From SKVR01 sp041642035 (GTDB taxonomy: Bacteria; Bacteroidota; Bacteroidia; Bacteroidales; UBA7960): a stretch of DNA of 64,000 bases. This document shows positions 61,077 to 64,000 of the stretch, piece after piece; within the stretch, counting starts at the first letter, position 1, and each line of letters begins with the position of its first letter. The stretch covers positions 1 through 64,000 of the forward strand of contig JBEPXC010000001.1 of assembly GCA_041642035.1 (NCBI GenBank). The letters are read 5' to 3'. A program made the position numbers and the translations under genes. The notes under the pieces were generated by a model, which saw only the letters and a program-made list of their open reading frames with translations, searched no databases and was not told the origin of the DNA.

Positions 61077-62708
61077 ATGAACAAAACAGTAAAAATCATC
61101 ACCGCATTTTTCGTGCTTTGGATTGCTGCCAATGCAGCACTCAGCGCAAACGAATTCATGGATGCAAAAGCAACACAGGAAAAATTGAAATCACTGGCAG
61201 TACAACACCCTGGCTACGCTAAGCATGAGGTATTAGGCATCACACCGGATGGCAACAGCATATCGGTACTTACCATTGGCACGGGAATTGTTGCAGAAAA
61301 ACCAGCCATTGCAGTAGTTGGCGGTATTGAGGGACCCCATCTCTTTGGTACCAGCCTGGCAGTTGATTTTGCGGAAAAAGTGCTGGGAATGACCGGCAAC
61401 AACCAGATAAGCGGCCTGCTAGATTCGGTTTGTTTTTATGTCATTCCCAGCATCAACCCCGATGCAGCGCAAAGCTATTTCGCATCGCTGCGCTATGAAA
61501 GAAGAGGCAACGGCTCCCCCACCGATCTTGACCGCGACGGTCGGGTGGCTGAGGATGGCTACGAAGACCTGAACAGCGATGGCCTCATTACGATGATGCG
61601 GGTTGCTGATCCTATTGGTAAATGGATGCCACACCCTGCAGATAACAGAATAATGGTGGAAGCTCGCCCTGCACATGGAGAAACCGGAAGTTATATTTAT
61701 CTTACAGAAGGCATTGATAACGATGATGATAAATCTTTTAATGAAGATGGGGAGGAAGGTGTGATCATCAACCGCAATTTCCCATTTAAGTTTCCTTTCT
61801 TTACCACCGGCTCAGGCGAGCACGCCATGTCAGAAACCGAAACGCGCACTATTGCTGACTTTCTCTACGATGCTAAAAATGTTTTTGCCGTGGTAAGCTT
61901 TGGTCCGGCAAACAATCTTTCCGATCCATTGAGCTACAATGAAGGCGAAGCCAATGCCCGCATCCACACCAGCTGGAAAAAAGATGACATCACTATCAAC
62001 GAGCAGGTAAGCCATCTGTACAAAAAGCATTTGGGCGATATGCCACCTACAGAGCAGGCAGGCTCAGACGGAGATTTTTTTCAGTGGGCATATTTCCATT
62101 ACGGACGATTTAGTTTCTCTACCCCTGGCTGGTCTTTTCCTGATACTACCAAAGCGGATAAAGATGCACCCATTTCAAAAGAACTCAAATTCTTACAGTG
62201 GGCTGAAAATAACCAGATAGAAAATGTTTTTGTTCCCTGGACAACGATAGAGCATCCAGACTTCCCGGGAAAAAAAGTTGAGGTGGGCGGACTGGCACCC
62301 TTTGTCATGACCAACCCTCCTGCTACTTTGCATGATACCCTTACCGATATTCACACCAACTTTTTGCTCGATCTGGCACGTATGCGCCCCCGCATAGAAA
62401 TTCGGAATGTTAAAACTGAACAACTGGGAAGAAACCTTTACCGAATTACTGCTGATATCGTTAATATGGGTGATATCCCCACTGCATCCCAGACCGGAGA
62501 GATGGTAAAATGGATGCAGAAAACAGTAATACGCCTCACTCCTGACAACAGACAGGAAGTGATCAGTGGCAAACAGGTGGAAGTAATGGGTGTTATCGGA
62601 GCTCGCAGCTCAGAAAAAAGAAGCTGGATTATTAAGGGAGATGGCACCGTTCTGTTAAGAGCTGGTGGCGAACCTACAGGTTTTGATCAGAAAGAAATAA
62701 GGCTTTAA
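61077..62708 (+). CDS. M14 carboxypeptidase-like protein with altered zinc motif
   Basis: 543 residues with a signal peptide (about 1-24, ...ANAALSA). The whole chain aligns with the M14 protein encoded downstream, including LDRDGRVAEDGYEDLNSDGLITMM (Asp-rich, probably Ca-binding) and the NRNFPFKF segment. The zinc motif differs: the downstream protein has IHSNE (HxxE), while this one has I-E85-G-P-H88, and the third ligand (H306 in the neighbour, TYHN) is replaced (SFGP, G276). It is probably not an ordinary metallocarboxypeptidase and may be a binding protein or a pseudo-enzyme. A C-terminal beta-sandwich (from about 440) is typical of exported M14 proteins. Probably cotranscribed with the next gene (188 bp gap). 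Confidence 0.88.
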   Translation: MNKTVKIITAFFVLWIAANAALSANEFMDAKATQEKLKSLAVQHPGYAKHEVLGITPDGNSISVLTIGTGIVAEKPAIAVVGGIEGPHLFGTSLAVDFAEKVLGMTGNNQISGLLDSVCFYVIPSINPDAAQSYFASLRYERRGNGSPTDLDRDGRVAEDGYEDLNSDGLITMMRVADPIGKWMPHPADNRIMVEARPAHGETGSYIYLTEGIDNDDDKSFNEDGEEGVIINRNFPFKFPFFTTGSGEHAMSETETRTIADFLYDAKNVFAVVSFGPANNLSDPLSYNEGEANARIHTSWKKDDITINEQVSHLYKKHLGDMPPTEQAGSDGDFFQWAYFHYGRFSFSTPGWSFPDTTKADKDAPISKELKFLQWAENNQIENVFVPWTTIEHPDFPGKKVEVGGLAPFVMTNPPATLHDTLTDIHTNFLLDLARMRPRIEIRNVKTEQLGRNLYRITADIVNMGDIPTASQTGEMVKWMQKTVIRLTPDNRQEVISGKQVEVMGVIGARSSEKRSWIIKGDGTVLLRAGGEPTGFDQKEIRL

Positions 62709-62896
62709 ACCTACCTTTATCAATCCAATACGGAAATCATTAAAAAAATACCCCCCATCCCCCTGGAAGGGGGAGCACGCAACTAATTAAATTTCAGAGC
62801 ATTGATGATTTAGATTTTAAGGTAGACAAAAAACAATGTACTTTCTAAAGTGGAATCAATAATTCAGGCAAATACCACATTACAAAACAAAATAAA
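62709..62896. other. Gap between the two M14 genes
   Basis: 188 bp. The segment ATCCCCCTGGAAGGGGGAGC (62757-62776) forms a CCCCC..GGGGG hairpin; no T-tract follows, so it may be an mRNA processing or pausing signal rather than a terminator. Confidence 0.45.
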
Positions 62897-64000
62897 ATGA
62901 GCAGAATAATTTATTCAATATACGCTATGCTGATTACCCTTTCAGCATTTGCCCAACACAATGATGGCAGGGCCTTAGAGAACTTCTTCAAGGCTCCGGG
63001 CACACCGGTAAATCCAAAGGTGGAAGTTAGCTGGAACCGATACTACACCAACGAAGGGTTGCTGGACATATACAACCGGATGGTGAAAGCCTACCCTGAT
63101 CTGGTAACACTCGAATCGATCGGAAAAAGTTATCAGGGAAGAGACATTTGGCTTCTTACCCTTACCAATCACAAAAACAAAACCCACCGCGAGAAACCCG
63201 GCTTCTGGATTGATGGAGCCATACATTCCAATGAGATACAAGGCTCTGAAATTTCAGTGTATACAGCCTGGTATCTCACCGAAAACTACGAAAAAAATGA
63301 CTTCATCACCCAACTGTTGGATGAGAAGGTATTTTACATTATGCCGGTAAGTAGCCCAGACGGTCGTGAATTTTTCATGAATCGCCCCGGCACTGGTAAC
63401 ACATCTCGCAGCGGGGCTATTGCACTTGATGATGATGGAGATGGCCTGGCAGGCGAAGATGGCTTCAACGACCTCAATAACGATGGTCACATTACTATGA
63501 TGCGCCGCCGCTCCCCTCACGGGCAATGGAAAACAGACCCCAAAGACCCACGAGGGATGGTTAGAGTTGAAGCCGACGAATTTGGCCAATGGGAGATGCT
63601 GGGCTTCGAAGCAGTCGATTCAGACGAGGACGGGATGATTTCAGAAGATCGTTTAGATGGCTATTATGACCCCAACCGCGACTGGGCCTGGAACTGGCAA
63701 CCCGACTATGTCCAAAGGGGTGCCTACCGCTATCCCTTCTCTCTCCCCGAATCAAAAGCGGTGCGCGACTTCGTGATGGACCATCCCAATATTGCCGGTG
63801 CTCAGACCTATCACAATACCGGTGGAATGTTACTTCGCGGACCCGGATCCAGCGATGACTCCAAGTTTTATCTTCGCGAAGACGTGCGGGTGTATGATCA
63901 CCTGGGAGAACTGGGCGTTAAACTTATTCCCGGATACGACTATTTCGTTATCAATGAGGACCTTTATACGGTGTATGGCGGACTCATCGATTGGCTTCAT
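62897..64000 (+). CDS. M14 zinc carboxypeptidase (3' end outside window)
   Basis: An open frame from ATG 62897 to the end of the window, 368 codons visible, no stop. Signal peptide MSRIIYSIYAMLITLSAFAQ. All M14 zinc ligands are present: H110 and E113 in DGAIHSNEIQGSE and H306 in AQTYHNTGG. An Asp-rich stretch (LDDDGDGLAGEDGFNDLNND, 177-196) and the DSDEDGMISEDR segment near 241 look like Ca-binding inserts typical for this subgroup. The general base Glu would lie beyond the window. It would release C-terminal residues in the periplasm or outside. Paralogue of the preceding gene. Confidence 0.93.
   Translation, partial: MSRIIYSIYAMLITLSAFAQHNDGRALENFFKAPGTPVNPKVEVSWNRYYTNEGLLDIYNRMVKAYPDLVTLESIGKSYQGRDIWLLTLTNHKNKTHREKPGFWIDGAIHSNEIQGSEISVYTAWYLTENYEKNDFITQLLDEKVFYIMPVSSPDGREFFMNRPGTGNTSRSGAIALDDDGDGLAGEDGFNDLNNDGHITMMRRRSPHGQWKTDPKDPRGMVRVEADEFGQWEMLGFEAVDSDEDGMISEDRLDGYYDPNRDWAWNWQPDYVQRGAYRYPFSLPESKAVRDFVMDHPNIAGAQTYHNTGGMLLRGPGSSDDSKFYLREDVRVYDHLGELGVKLIPGYDYFVINEDLYTVYGGLIDWLH

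Overview
The window looks like a chromosome segment of a member of the Bacteroidota, probably of the order Bacteroidales/Marinilabiliales. The taxonomic inference rests on promoters of the TAnnTTTG type, a type IX secretion (T9SS) sorting domain, a BACON-domain lipoprotein, a DUF1460 protein, a long PPi-dependent phosphofructokinase and very few Shine-Dalgarno sequences. No rRNA, tRNA or CRISPR array was seen.

Layout. 1-6.8 kb: the tail of a chemoreceptor, a TSUP permease, asparagine synthase, and two DEAD-box RNA helicases around a VF530-type protein. 6.8-12 kb: a hexanucleotide repeat between two divergent promoters, an Rpn-like PD-(D/E)XK protein, a short DnaE polymerase, and an antitoxin gene followed by a broken toxin gene. 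12-20 kb: an FtsX/MacB-type permease, the nadA-nadB-nadC operon for NAD synthesis and a sugar porter. 20-31 kb: an accessory region. It holds an HTH-nucleotidyltransferase fusion protein, a sodium/solute symporter, a RAYT-like (IS200/REP-associated) transposase embedded in an array of about 320-bp palindrome-rich repeats, an S9 peptidase lipoprotein, a second repeat array carrying the last 11 codons of the transposase gene, and a group II intron with its reverse transcriptase. 31-43 kb: sugar and envelope genes (CBM9-like protein, ROK kinase, UDP-glucuronate decarboxylase-like SDR, GH20 hexosaminidase), hemerythrin, a methyltransferase, a glycosyltransferase and the TrkH/TrkA potassium system. 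42.5-52 kb: an internally deleted hybrid kinase, an intact hybrid kinase with a periplasmic solute-binding sensor domain, a DUF1460 lipoprotein, a sugar isomerase-like lipoprotein, a beta-helix protein and PPi-PFK. 52-59 kb: a three-gene secretion-type operon encoding an FGE-like lipoprotein, a T9SS-tagged protein and an 1827-residue protein that combines a C10 cysteine protease, leucine-rich repeats and an HExxH metalloprotease. 59-64 kb: an MFS transporter and two M14 carboxypeptidase paralogues, the second cut by the window end.

The most unusual parts are the transposase with its symmetric repeat array and transposase-derived remnants, a second family of long palindromic repeats with an insert in each arm, the double-protease LRR protein, and an M14 paralogue whose zinc motif reads ExxH instead of HxxE. 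Several genes are in decay (toxin, hybrid kinase, a fragment near 47.1 kb), and the noncoding gaps are rich in short dispersed repeats.
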